From positions 1 through 34,782 of the forward strand of contig CAKSVQ010000012.1 in NCBI GenBank assembly GCA_934504065.1: a stretch of DNA of 34,782 bases. The letters are read 5' to 3'. Position numbers and translations under genes: made by a program. The notes beneath the pieces are model-generated. The model saw nothing but the letters and a program-made list of their open reading frames with translations, had not been told where the DNA came from and made no database searches. Positions 1-7,901 of this stretch are shown piece by piece (within the stretch, counting starts at the first letter, position 1; each line of letters starts with the position of its first letter). Origin of the DNA: an uncultured Dysosmobacter sp. GTDB taxonomy: Bacteria; Bacillota; Clostridia; Oscillospirales; Oscillospiraceae.

Positions 1-10
1 TATGCAAATC

Positions 11-30
11 GCCCGCCTACGGCGGGTTTG
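11..30 (+). terminator. Short GC hairpin, possible terminator of an upstream gene
   Basis: Six-base-pair stem cccgcc/ggcggg at 12-26 with a 3-nt loop, followed by a weak T stretch (tttgatt). It lies at the window edge, so the gene it would end is not visible. The T-run is poor and the call is tentative. Confidence 0.3.
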
Positions 31-38
31 ATTGAAAA

Positions 39-69
39 GCAAGGGGAACCCGGCTAAGGTTCCCCTTGC
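39..69. repeat. Perfect 12-bp inverted repeat
   Basis: Arms gcaaggggaacc (39-50) and ggttccccttgc (58-69) pair perfectly around a 7-nt loop. No T-run follows on the plus strand, so this is not a classical terminator. It could be the 3' end structure of an upstream transcript or a small palindromic repeat. The following stretch, about 70-241, shows no convincing gene: a 90-codon open frame crosses it without a ribosome binding site or recognisable product. Confidence 0.5.
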
Positions 70-241
70 AAACATTCCCTTCCTTGCGAACAGCGAAAGA
101 TTCTGTGTTTTCACGCTTCCCCTGCATTTTCTGCCCGAATGTGGCTTTCTACGCAATTCCATCGAGGATAGCATGGCGGCGGGCGACAAATTTCACAGGA
201 AAATGGTAGGTTTTTTGCGAGAAAATTATGCTCTTTCCCCG

Positions 242-270
242 TTGACATTTTATCGCCATGCGATTATGAT
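242..270 (+). promoter_or_regulatory. Sigma-70-type promoter of the trpBA operon
   Basis: TTGACA at 242-247 and TATGAT at 265-270 are separated by 17 nt, close to consensus. Transcription would start near 277, about 35 nt before stem I of the T-box. Confidence 0.85.
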
Positions 271-312
271 AAGGTCAATTCAAACAGCTAAACCGTTGAG
301 GTGAAAGTAAAA

Positions 313-556
313 TCCGTGATGCGCGCACAGAGAGTCCGGGGTGCTGGGAGCCGGGCCGAGATGCAGGCGGATACAATGGGTCACCGAGGGCGCGGGGAAC
401 GCGGCGCAGCCGCCAGTATACCGCGACGCCGTAGGCAGGCGTTATCAGGCCGGGAGTATGTTGGTACTCCGCAGAGCGCACGGCATTTGCCGTGAAACAA
501 GGTGGCACCGCGGTTTTTCACCGTCCTTGATGGAATGCATCAAGGACGGTTTTTTT
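313..556 (+). promoter_or_regulatory. Tryptophan-specific T-box leader (tRNA-Trp riboswitch)
   Basis: The T-box sequence AAGGTGGCACCGCGG lies at 499-513 and is followed directly by an intrinsic terminator. Stem I begins around 313 with the typical acagagag tract (about 326-333). The specifier loop most likely presents UGG (Trp) at 377-379, just before the gtcaccga segment that usually closes the loop. A stem III-like hairpin (gagta/tactc) lies near 452-467. Uncharged tRNA-Trp would pair with UGG and with the GGUGGCACC bulge. This stabilises an antiterminator between the T-box (aaggtg) and cacc...cctt at 519-528, so the operon is read when tryptophan is short. The specifier fits the trpB gene that follows. 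Confidence 0.92.
521..556 (+). terminator. T-box regulated intrinsic terminator
   Basis: Stem ccgtccttgatg (521-532) / catcaaggacgg (538-549) with a 5-nt loop and seven Ts at 550-556. Its 5' arm overlaps the T-box antiterminator, which makes the two structures mutually exclusive. Confidence 0.93.
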
Positions 557-583
557 GTTGCATAAAGCAGGGAGGCAAACACA

Positions 584-1774
584 ATGACCCATTCAAAAGG
601 AAGATTCGGCGTACACGGCGGGCAGTACATTCCCGAAACGCTGATGAACGCCGTGCAGGAGCTGGAAACAGCTTATGCGCACTATAAAAACGACCCCGCC
701 TTTCAGTCGGAGCTGACCGCACTGCTCAACGATTACGCGGGTCGGCCCAGTCGGTTGTATTTCGCAGGCAAGGTCACCGCCGACCTTGGCGGTGCCAAGG
801 TCTATCTCAAGCGGGAGGACCTGAACCACACCGGAGCCCACAAAATCAACAACGTGCTGGGGCAGGCGCTGCTGGCCAAAAAGATGGGCAAGACCCGCCT
901 CATTGCCGAGACCGGAGCGGGCCAGCACGGCGTGGCCACCGCCACCGCCGCCGCCCTGATGGGCATGGAGTGCGTGGTGTTCATGGGCGAGGAGGACACC
1001 AGGCGACAGGCGCTGAACGTTTACCGGATGCGGCTGCTGGGCGCCGAGGTCGTGCCCGTCACCACCGGAACAGGCACGCTGAAGGACGCCTGCTCCGCCG
1101 CATTCCGGGAGTGGACCAACCGCATTGCCGACACCCATTATTGCCTTGGCTCCGTGATGGGCCCCCACCCCTTCCCCACCATGGTGCGGGATTTCCAGTC
1201 CGTGATCTCCAAGGAGATCAAAGCCCAGCTTCTGGAGAAAGAAGGACGGCTGCCGGACGCCGTGATCGCCTGTGTGGGCGGCGGCTCCAACGCCATCGGC
1301 GCGTTCTACCATTTCATTGACGACCCCTCCGTCCGCCTGATCGGCTGCGAGGCCGCGGGCCGGGGCGTGGACACCGCTGAAACGGCGGCCACCATCGCCA
1401 CCGGACGGCTGGGCATCTTCCACGGTATGAAGAGCTACTTCTGCCAGGACTCCTTCGGCCAGATCGCCCCGGTCTACTCCATTTCCGCCGGGCTGGACTA
1501 CCCCGGCATCGGCCCGGAGCACGCCCACCTGCACGACATCGGCCGGGCGGAATACGTGCCCATCACCGATGAAGAGGCCGTGGACGCCTTTGAATACCTC
1601 AGCCGCACAGAGGGCATCATCCCCGCCATCGAATCCGCCCACGCCGTGGCCTATGCCAGAAAGCTGGCCCCCACCATGAGCAAGGACCAGATCATCGTGG
1701 TCAACATTTCCGGCCGGGGCGACAAGGACTGCGCCGCCATCGCCCGGTTTAGAGGGGAGGATCTTCATGAGTAA
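584..1774 (+). CDS. trpB: Tryptophan synthase beta chain
   Basis: A PLP enzyme that condenses indole with L-serine to give L-tryptophan, acting in the cytoplasm as an alpha2-beta2 complex with TrpA. The 396-residue protein has the usual family length. The PLP lysine is K87 in HTGAHKINN, the catalytic glutamate is in AETGAGQHG, the phosphate-binding glycine loop is GGGSNAIG, and SGRGDKD near the C terminus holds the PLP-pyridine serine. The start is supported by a gggaggc Shine-Dalgarno site at about 570-576. It follows a Trp T-box and overlaps trpA by 8 nt, so the two are translationally coupled. It is an ordinary TrpB1-type enzyme rather than the TrpB2 form. None of trpE, G, D, C or F is present nearby, so indole or indole-3-glycerol phosphate must come from elsewhere. 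Confidence 0.97.
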   Translation: MTHSKGRFGVHGGQYIPETLMNAVQELETAYAHYKNDPAFQSELTALLNDYAGRPSRLYFAGKVTADLGGAKVYLKREDLNHTGAHKINNVLGQALLAKKMGKTRLIAETGAGQHGVATATAAALMGMECVVFMGEEDTRRQALNVYRMRLLGAEVVPVTTGTGTLKDACSAAFREWTNRIADTHYCLGSVMGPHPFPTMVRDFQSVISKEIKAQLLEKEGRLPDAVIACVGGGSNAIGAFYHFIDDPSVRLIGCEAAGRGVDTAETAATIATGRLGIFHGMKSYFCQDSFGQIAPVYSISAGLDYPGIGPEHAHLHDIGRAEYVPITDEEAVDAFEYLSRTEGIIPAIESAHAVAYARKLAPTMSKDQIIVVNISGRGDKDCAAIARFRGEDLHE

Positions 1775-2546
1775 CATCGCAAAAGCCTTTACCGACGGCA
1801 AAGCGTTTATCCCGTTCATCACCTGCGGCGACCCCGATCTGGAGACCACCGCTGCGATCGTCCGGGCCATGGCCCGGGCCGGAGCCGACCTCATCGAGCT
1901 GGGCATCCCCTTCTCCGACCCCACAGCGGAAGGCCCCGTTATTCAGGAGGCCAACGTCCGGGCCCTGCGCGCCGGGACCACCACCGACAAAATTTTCGAT
2001 CTGGTGCGGGAGCTGCGCCAAGACGTTTCCATCCCCATGGTGTTCATGACCTACGCCAATGTGGTGTTTTCCTACGGGTCGGAAAAGTTCATCTCCACCT
2101 GTGCCGACATCGGCATCGACGGGCTGATCCTGCCGGACATCCCCTATGAGGAAAAGGATGAATTTGCCCCTCTGTGCGAGAAATACGGCGTGGACCTGAT
2201 TTCCATGGTGGCTCCCACGTCCCAAAGCCGCATCGCCATGGTGGCCCGGGAGGCCCGGGGCTTCCTCTATGTGGTGTCCTCTCTGGGCGTCACCGGGGTG
2301 CGCAGTGAGATCACCACGGACATTGGCGCCATGGTCAAATTGATCCGCCAGAGCACCTCGATCCCCTGCGCCGTGGGCTTCGGTATTTCCACACCGGAGC
2401 AGGCCAAAAAAATGGCCGGACTTTCCGACGGCGCCATCGTGGGCAGCGCCATTGTCAAGCTGGTGGCCAAATACGGCCACGACGCCGCCCCCCATGTGGA
2501 AGCATATGTAAAAGACATGAAAGCCGCTGTTCGCAGCGCGAACTGA
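1767..2546 (+). CDS. trpA: Tryptophan synthase alpha chain with a D60E active-site change
   Basis: It cleaves indole-3-glycerol phosphate to indole and glyceraldehyde 3-phosphate, and passes indole through the tunnel to TrpB. The 259-residue TIM barrel has normal length. The acid/base glutamate (Glu49 in Salmonella numbering) is E44 in IELGIPFSD. The second catalytic residue, normally Asp60 in LADGP, is E55 here (TAEGP; codon GAA at 1929-1931). The flexible loop GVTG and the phosphate-site segments VGFGIS and GAIVGSAIV are intact, so the fold and ligand site look functional. It overlaps the 3' end of trpB by 8 nt. Only 17 nt, containing aaaggag, separate it from the next gene and no terminator intervenes, so the transport genes are likely co-transcribed. 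The effect of Glu for Asp60 on activity cannot be judged from sequence alone. Confidence 0.95.
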   Translation: MSNIAKAFTDGKAFIPFITCGDPDLETTAAIVRAMARAGADLIELGIPFSDPTAEGPVIQEANVRALRAGTTTDKIFDLVRELRQDVSIPMVFMTYANVVFSYGSEKFISTCADIGIDGLILPDIPYEEKDEFAPLCEKYGVDLISMVAPTSQSRIAMVAREARGFLYVVSSLGVTGVRSEITTDIGAMVKLIRQSTSIPCAVGFGISTPEQAKKMAGLSDGAIVGSAIVKLVAKYGHDAAPHVEAYVKDMKAAVRSAN

Positions 2547-2563
2547 GAAAAGGAGAACCCACT

Positions 2564-3556
2564 ATGAAAAAACTGATGATCCTGCTGACCGCCCTTTCCC
2601 TGACCCTTTCCCTCACGGCCTGCGGCGGCGGAAAAACCGAAACGCCCGCCCCCGCCCAGCAGCCCGCCGAGCAGGACACGCAGGAGAGCGCTTTCTCCGG
2701 AAAGACCGTCTCCGTGATGACCCCCTACCTCTCCTCTGTCACCACTAACCAGATGGTGGACTATTTGCAGGAGGACCTGCAGGCGCAGGGCGCAGAGGTC
2801 AACGTGATCGACACCGCCAACGACTTTGCCGAGCTTGCCAGCCGCATTGAGGACGTGACCGCCGCCGGAACGGACGCCATCGTCCTCGTCAGCGCTGACC
2901 CCTCTCAGCTGGAAAACCAGCTGCGGGAAGCCATGGACGCGGGCATTCCCGTTTACGGCGTGGACAGCGGCTATATTGACGGCATGCAGGTCAACGCCAC
3001 CAGCGACAACTATCAGATGGGCCAGCTCATCGTGAACTACCTCTTTGACGACCTGATGGGCGGCGAGGGCACCGTGGTGGCCCTGACCCACCGCCCCCAT
3101 CCCGGCGTGGTGAAGCGCTGCGAGGCCTTTGACGACCTGCTTGCCCAGCACGACGGCATCTCCCTCATCACCGAGCAGCATGTGCCCGCCGAACAGCCCA
3201 TCAACGACGCGCAGGACATCGTGCAGAACCTGCTGCTGGCCAACCCGGAGGAGGGCTCCATCACCGCCATCTTCTGCGGCTGGGATGAACCCGCCATCGG
3301 CGCAACGCAGGCCTGCCAGGAAGCCGGACGGGACGAAATCCTGATCGTCGGTGTGGACGGCAACGAGCAGGCGGTCTCCCTGATCCAGGAGGGCACCAAC
3401 CTCAAGGCCACCGTGGCCCAGAACTTCCAGGGCATGGTGGACATCGTGGTGGATGAAATGGGCAAGCTCTTCGCCGGGGAAACCACCCAGAACGGCGAGC
3501 TGTACGCCGAGGCCACTCTCATCACCGCCGACAACGCCGCGGACTTTATCCACTGA
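2564..3556 (+). CDS. Lipoprotein sugar-type ABC substrate-binding protein (RbsB-like)
   Basis: A 330-residue extracellular binding protein of the ribose/xylose-type periplasmic-binding family (Peripla_BP_4). It begins with a lipoprotein signal peptide (MKKLMILLTALSLTLSL) and the lipobox LTAC, so the mature protein is anchored through Cys20. A Pro/Gln/Glu-rich linker follows, then two alternating alpha/beta lobes beginning at SGKTVSVM. Family-typical segments include DAIVLVSADPSQLENQL, GIPVYGVDSG and ILIVGVDGNEQA. The start has a clear aaaggag site. It is the third gene of the T-box operon and is followed by its cognate ATPase and permease. The ligand is not identifiable from sequence. The family usually binds pentoses, hexoses or polyols, and the T-box context suggests a tryptophan-related ligand (inference). 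It differs from the known TrpX proteins, which belong to another binding-protein family. Confidence 0.88.
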   Translation: MKKLMILLTALSLTLSLTACGGGKTETPAPAQQPAEQDTQESAFSGKTVSVMTPYLSSVTTNQMVDYLQEDLQAQGAEVNVIDTANDFAELASRIEDVTAAGTDAIVLVSADPSQLENQLREAMDAGIPVYGVDSGYIDGMQVNATSDNYQMGQLIVNYLFDDLMGGEGTVVALTHRPHPGVVKRCEAFDDLLAQHDGISLITEQHVPAEQPINDAQDIVQNLLLANPEEGSITAIFCGWDEPAIGATQACQEAGRDEILIVGVDGNEQAVSLIQEGTNLKATVAQNFQGMVDIVVDEMGKLFAGETTQNGELYAEATLITADNAADFIH

Positions 3557-3587
3557 TTCTTATGATTCCCAAAAGGAGGGGGCACCC

Positions 3588-5087
3588 ATGCTGCTGCAAA
3601 CGGAACACATCAGCAAGGCCTTTCACGGCATTTACGCACTGAAGGACGTGGACCTTGCCCTCTCCGCCGGGGAAATTCACGGTCTGGTGGGGGAAAACGG
3701 CGCGGGCAAGTCCACGCTCATTAAGCTTCTCACCGGAGTTTACCAGCTGCGGCAGGGCCGCATTTTGTGGAACGGCGCTCCGGTGCGCATCGTCTCCCCG
3801 GAGGACAGCCGTGGCCTTGGCATTCGGGTCATCCATCAGGACCGCACCCTGATCCCCACCTTCAACGGCGTGGAAAACTGCTTTTTGGGCCTGCCCTATC
3901 CCACCCGGCTGGGCCGGGTGGACTGGGCGGCCATGGAGCGCCGGGTGCGCGGGACCATGGAAAGTCTTGGCATTTCACTGGACCTGAAAAAAACGGCGGC
4001 AGAGTTGTCTCCGCCCCAGCGGACGGAGCTGGAGATCGTCCGGGCCCGGATGACCGACTGCAAGCTGCTGATCCTTGACGAACCCACCGCCAGCCTGACC
4101 GACCGGGAGAGCGAAAAGCTCTTCCGGCTGCTGCGTCAGCTGCGCGGTGACGGCGTTTCCATTTTATATGTGACCCATCGGCTGGATGAAATTTTCCTGC
4201 TGACTGACCGCGTGACGGTGCTGCGCAACGGCCAGCTGGTGGAAACGCTGCAAACCGCAGATGTATCCCGGCAGGAGCTGGTCACAAAAATGACGGCGCA
4301 GGCCGCCTCTCAGCCCCTGGGCCGCCGCAAAACCTTCGGCGCGCCCCTGCTCACCGTACAAGGCGCAGCCTCCCGGGACGGGCGGGTAAGGGATGCGTCC
4401 CTCACCCTTCACGGCGGTGAAATTCTAGGTCTGTTTGGTCTTGGCGGCAGCGGCCGCACCGAGCTTCTGGAGTGCCTCTTCGGCTGCCGTGCCATGAGCC
4501 GGGGCAGCGTGGAGCTAAGCGGCGCTCCCCTCCGCCGCCCCACGCCGGAGGCGGCGATACGCGGCGGCATGGTGCTCATTCCCGAAGACCGCCGGGGCAA
4601 GGCCATGGCCGCGGGGCTGAGCGTGCAGGACAACATTCTCCTCTCCAGCATCGACACGTTTTCCCGCCGGGGCGTGCTGCGGGGCCGGGCGGGCCGTCAG
4701 GCCGCCGCCGCACAGATCGACGCCCTGCACATCAAGCTGGCCAGTCCCACCCAGCAGATGCGGGAGCTTTCCGGCGGCAACCAGCAAAAGGCGGTGTTCG
4801 CCCGGGCGCTGCTGACCCATCCCAAGGTCTTTTTGTGCGACGAGCCCACGCAGGCCGTGGATGTGTCCACCCGCAGCGAAATCCACCGCCTGCTGCGCAC
4901 CAAGGCCGACGAGGGCGCAGGCGTTCTCTATGTCTCCTCCGACCTGCCGGAGCTTTTGGAGGTGGCAGACACCATTCTGGTCATGCGGGAGGGGCGCATC
5001 GTCACCCAGCTTGAAAACCGGGACTTGACTGCCAGTCAGGTGCTGGGATATTGTTATGAAAATCAGGAAAAGGGGGCGGAAGCATGA
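3588..5087 (+). CDS. Sugar-type ABC transporter ATP-binding protein, double domain (RbsA/XylG-like)
   Basis: A 499-residue protein with two fused nucleotide-binding domains, as in RbsA, MglA and XylG. The first half has Walker A GENGAGKST, a shortened signature LSPPQ and Walker B LLILDEPTAS. The second half has the usual degenerate Walker A GLGGSGRTE, a full signature LSGGNQQK and Walker B FLCDEPTQAVD. Degenerate motifs of this kind are normal for the family. The start at 3588 follows aaaaggaggg. An upstream in-frame extension to 3453 is rejected because it overlaps the preceding gene and has no ribosome binding site. The stop codon overlaps the permease start as ATGA. It powers import of the ligand bound by the preceding lipoprotein, in complex with two permease copies. 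Confidence 0.93.
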   Translation: MLLQTEHISKAFHGIYALKDVDLALSAGEIHGLVGENGAGKSTLIKLLTGVYQLRQGRILWNGAPVRIVSPEDSRGLGIRVIHQDRTLIPTFNGVENCFLGLPYPTRLGRVDWAAMERRVRGTMESLGISLDLKKTAAELSPPQRTELEIVRARMTDCKLLILDEPTASLTDRESEKLFRLLRQLRGDGVSILYVTHRLDEIFLLTDRVTVLRNGQLVETLQTADVSRQELVTKMTAQAASQPLGRRKTFGAPLLTVQGAASRDGRVRDASLTLHGGEILGLFGLGGSGRTELLECLFGCRAMSRGSVELSGAPLRRPTPEAAIRGGMVLIPEDRRGKAMAAGLSVQDNILLSSIDTFSRRGVLRGRAGRQAAAAQIDALHIKLASPTQQMRELSGGNQQKAVFARALLTHPKVFLCDEPTQAVDVSTRSEIHRLLRTKADEGAGVLYVSSDLPELLEVADTILVMREGRIVTQLENRDLTASQVLGYCYENQEKGAEA

Positions 5088-6034
5088 ACCGTGCTGCGCC
5101 GAAAAAAATTTTGCAGTCCTATGGCACTGTTCTGGCACTGACGGTCATCGTGCTGGGCTTCAGTCTGGTCCGGCCGGACAAGTTCTGCACCCTGACCAAC
5201 TTTATCAACATCACCCGGCAGATTTCCCTGCTGGTCATGATCTCACTGGGCACCACGCTGGTGATGTCCGTCAACGAATTTGACCTCTCGGTCGGGTCCA
5301 TGGCCTCGCTGGGCGGCGTGATGGCTGCGCTGCTGGCGGTGCGGGGGCTGCCCATGGCGGTGTGCTTTTTGCTGCCTGTGGCGGTCAGCTTCTGCATCGG
5401 GCTGCTCAACGGCTGGATCGTGGCAAGATTCCGGGTGCTCTCCTTCATCACCACGCTGGGCATGAGCACAGTGCTCTCCGGCGTGATCTACCGCCTTTCC
5501 GGCGGCGCGACCATTTTCGAGGGCATCCCCAAAAGCTTTTCCCTGCTGGGCACGGCCAAGCTGGGCCGCATTCCCCTGCTCTCTATTTTGATGCTGGTCT
5601 TCGTGGCGCTTTTTTACTTCCTGCTGGAACACACCACGCTGGGCCGCAAGTTCTATGCCATCGGCGGCAATGAAGAGACCGCCAAGATCGTGGGCATCCG
5701 GGTGCGACGGTACAAAACCATCGCCTTCGCCCTGTGCGCGGCCATGGCCTGCGTCACGGGGATGCTGATCGCTTCCCGGGTGGGCTCTGCCAACACCACG
5801 GCGGGTGACGGGTATTTCCTCCAGTCCTACGCGGCGGTGTTCATCGGCTGCACCGCCTCCCGCAAGGGCGTGCCCAACGCTTTGGGCACGCTGGTGGGCG
5901 CCGCCATTCTGGGCATTCTGGCCAACGGCCTGACCATCATGCAGATGCCCAGCTATATGCAGAACATCATCACCGGAGGCATCATCATTCTGGCCGTCAT
6001 CGCCCAGCGGGCAGGCCGGGGCGACGAGGCCTAA
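5084..6034 (+). CDS. Sugar-type ABC transporter permease (RbsC-like)
   Basis: A 316-residue integral membrane protein of the BPD_transp_2 family with about eight to ten hydrophobic helices. Family features include SLGTTLVMSVNEFDLSVGSMASL near residues 55-80 (the RbsC region I...G.DLSVG), the cytoplasmic coupling segment GRKFYAIGGNEETAKIVGIRV around 185-205, and a C-terminal region GTLVGAAILGILANGLTIM. It starts within the stop codon of the ATPase gene (ATGA), indicating translational coupling. It forms the membrane channel of the importer, and its substrate is unknown. TrpY, the permease of the known tryptophan importer TrpXYZ, is in the same broad family, but that system has a single-domain ATPase and no kinase. 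Confidence 0.92.
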   Translation: MNRAAPKKILQSYGTVLALTVIVLGFSLVRPDKFCTLTNFINITRQISLLVMISLGTTLVMSVNEFDLSVGSMASLGGVMAALLAVRGLPMAVCFLLPVAVSFCIGLLNGWIVARFRVLSFITTLGMSTVLSGVIYRLSGGATIFEGIPKSFSLLGTAKLGRIPLLSILMLVFVALFYFLLEHTTLGRKFYAIGGNEETAKIVGIRVRRYKTIAFALCAAMACVTGMLIASRVGSANTTAGDGYFLQSYAAVFIGCTASRKGVPNALGTLVGAAILGILANGLTIMQMPSYMQNIITGGIIILAVIAQRAGRGDEA

Positions 6035-6048
6035 AAGGAGGAAATTTT

Positions 6049-7494
6049 ATGGCGACCTATACCGCCGCGTTCGACGCGGGGACCACCGCCGTCAAGGGCG
6101 CGCTGGTGGACGAGAACGGCAAAGTGGTGTTCTCCCGTTCCACGGAGCTGACCACCCTGCTCTCCGGCAGCTTTCAGGAGCAGCGCCCGCAGGACTGGTG
6201 GCAGGCGTTCTGCGCCATTGCCCGCGCCATGTCCGCCGCTGTGCCCCCGCAGGACATCTCCGCCGTTATCATGAGCGGCCAGATGCAGGACCTGATCTTG
6301 CTGGACGGCAGCCTTGACCCGGTATGCCCCGCCATTTTGTATTCCGACGGCCGGGCAGGCCGGGAGGCATCGGCGCTGGAGCAGGCCGTTGGCGCGGAGA
6401 GATTTCTGCAAATCACCGGAAACCACTGCGACGGCTCGCTGCCCCTGCCCAAGCTGATGTGGCTGCGGGAAAACCGCCCGGAGCTGTACGCCCGGACGGC
6501 CCATATTCTCATCAGTTCCAAGGACTATCTCAACATCCGGCTCACTGGAGTGTGCGCCGGAGACGTGACGGCCTGTGCCACCGCCGGGGCCATGGATATC
6601 CGCCGTGCCCGCTGGTCGCAGACGCTGCTGACTGCGGCGGGCGTGGACGAGGCGTTGTTTCCGGCGCTGTTCCGTCCGGGGCAGAAGATCGGCGCCGTCA
6701 CAGCCAGAGCCGCACAGGAATGCGGCCTTGCCGCCGGAACGGCAGTCTTTGCCGGGATCGGCGACGCAGGAGCCACCACCCTTGCCAGCGGCATCCGCCG
6801 CCCGGGACAGTATAACATCAACCTCGGCACCTCCGGCTGGGTGGCTGCCGTGTCCGGCAATGTGCTGGAAACAGAAGCGGGGGTTTTCAATCTGGCCGCT
6901 GCGGACGAGGGCGCTTACATCAATGTGGTTCCCTTTTTGAACGCAGGCAATGTCCACAAGTGGATCGCCGGAGTGCTGGGCGGCTATGGGGAAACGGAAG
7001 CCCTGCTGGCCAACAGCCAGCCGGGCAGCCACGGACTTTTATGCCTTCCCTATCTTGCGGGCGAGCGCTTCCCCGTGCTGGACGCGCAGGCCAGGGGCTG
7101 CTTTTTCGGCATGACCCCGGCCACCACCGCTTCTGACCTTGCACGCGCCGCGCTGGAGGGCGTTGCCTTCTCCCTGCGGCAGGGCATGGAGCAGTTCCCC
7201 AAGCCGCCGGAGTCCATCTCCCTCATCGGCGGCGGCGCACGGACGGCGGTTTGGTGCCAGATCCTGGCGGATGTACTGGAATATCCCGTCACCGCACTGG
7301 CGGACACGGAATTCCGAGCAGCCCGCGCGCTTTCCCGCCTTGTCCATCCGGAGCCGGAGAGCGCACCGGTCGACGGCGTGGTCTATACGCCCCGTCGGGA
7401 AACACAGGACCTGTACCGCGCTTTGTACACCTGCTACCGCAGCCTCTACCCCGCCCTGAAAGGTTTGGGCACTTCCCTCCCTGCGCAGGGATAA
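6049..7494 (+). CDS. FGGY-family carbohydrate/polyol kinase of unknown substrate
   Basis: A 481-residue ASKHA-fold kinase. The N-terminal phosphate-1 motif is FDAGTTAVKGAL (residues 8-19) and the catalytic base is D239 in GIGDAG. The adenosine segment GGGARTAVW lies near residue 400, and NLGTSGW near 270. Overall it resembles xylulokinase XylB. However, the xylulose-contact motif SGQMHG reads SGQMQD at residues 76-81 (His78 of E. coli XylB aligns with Q80), so a different substrate is likely. It is the last gene of the T-box operon, 14 nt behind the permease with an aaaggagg site, and an intrinsic terminator follows. In analogous operons such a kinase phosphorylates the imported sugar or polyol on a terminal hydroxyl. 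Here I infer a substrate that yields a TrpA substrate, with indole-3-glycerol as the leading guess. Confidence 0.88.
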   Translation: MATYTAAFDAGTTAVKGALVDENGKVVFSRSTELTTLLSGSFQEQRPQDWWQAFCAIARAMSAAVPPQDISAVIMSGQMQDLILLDGSLDPVCPAILYSDGRAGREASALEQAVGAERFLQITGNHCDGSLPLPKLMWLRENRPELYARTAHILISSKDYLNIRLTGVCAGDVTACATAGAMDIRRARWSQTLLTAAGVDEALFPALFRPGQKIGAVTARAAQECGLAAGTAVFAGIGDAGATTLASGIRRPGQYNINLGTSGWVAAVSGNVLETEAGVFNLAAADEGAYINVVPFLNAGNVHKWIAGVLGGYGETEALLANSQPGSHGLLCLPYLAGERFPVLDAQARGCFFGMTPATTASDLARAALEGVAFSLRQGMEQFPKPPESISLIGGGARTAVWCQILADVLEYPVTALADTEFRAARALSRLVHPEPESAPVDGVVYTPRRETQDLYRALYTCYRSLYPALKGLGTSLPAQG

Positions 7495-7504
7495 AAGTTA
7501 TTCT

Positions 7505-7536
7505 AAAGGCCGCAGTGCTACGCGCTGCGGCCTTTT
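7505..7536 (+). terminator. Intrinsic terminator of the trpBA-ABC-kinase operon
   Basis: Stem aaaggccgcag (7505-7515) / ctgcggccttt (7525-7535), with T-rich sequence after it. It lies 10 nt after the kinase stop codon and is the first strong terminator after trpB. Confidence 0.85.
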
Positions 7537-7548
7537 ACACGGTTTTTA

Positions 7549-7577
7549 TTGCCAAACGGGCGGAAAGCCGCTATACT
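7549..7577 (+). promoter_or_regulatory. Promoter of the 76-residue protein gene
   Basis: TTGCCA at 7549-7554 and TATACT at 7572-7577 with a 17-nt spacer, 50 nt upstream of the start codon. Confidence 0.7.
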
Positions 7578-7627
7578 AAGCGTAGAATCCGCGCACTTTA
7601 CTACAATTTGAAAAGGATGAACGTTCT

Positions 7628-7858
7628 ATGTGGTTTTACCGCTCCTCCATCGGCCTGCTGCGGATCATCGAAGCAGCTGATGAAAAGTACTATCTGCTCG
7701 TCGGCGACGACCCGACCCTTTGGACCATGGGCTATGAAGACCCCGAATCCGTCTCCGACGCCGTTTTGACCCATACCACCGGGTGCCCTGCGTGGGACCG
7801 CTCCGACGCCACCAGCGCCGCCGACCTTGCCGACTGGCAAATGGGCCAGCTCATGTAA
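7628..7858 (+). CDS. Conserved-looking small protein of unknown function
   Basis: A 76-residue protein, rich in Trp, Tyr and Asp, with no signal peptide or membrane segment. I do not recognise a characterised family. The C-terminal half has a HTTGCPAWD segment reminiscent of small uncharacterised Firmicutes proteins, but I cannot verify this. It looks real: it has its own promoter, an aaaaggatg site and a perfect 14-bp hairpin three nucleotides after the stop codon, so it is a self-contained monocistronic unit. It is separated from the upstream operon by a terminator and is convergent with the flavodoxin-like gene. Confidence 0.72.
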   Translation: MWFYRSSIGLLRIIEAADEKYYLLVGDDPTLWTMGYEDPESVSDAVLTHTTGCPAWDRSDATSAADLADWQMGQLM

Positions 7859-7860
7859 CA

Positions 7861-7894
7861 AGCACCATGCCGGAGGTTTCTCCGGCATGGTGCT
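7861..7894 (+). terminator. Perfect 14-bp hairpin after the 76-residue gene
   Basis: Arms agcaccatgccgga (7861-7874) and tccggcatggtgct (7881-7894) around a 6-nt loop. There is no T-run, so termination would depend on stem strength, or the hairpin may protect the mRNA 3' end. Confidence 0.55.
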
Positions 7895-7901
7895 CTAACC
7901 T

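Noticed and set aside
70..304. 90-codon open frame at the left end
   Set aside because: No ribosome binding site, no recognisable product, and it runs across the trp promoter.
3997..4035. Degenerate first ABC signature (LSPPQ) and second Walker A in the RbsA-like ATPase, as signs of decay
   Set aside because: Such degeneracy in the two halves is normal in the RbsA/MglA family.
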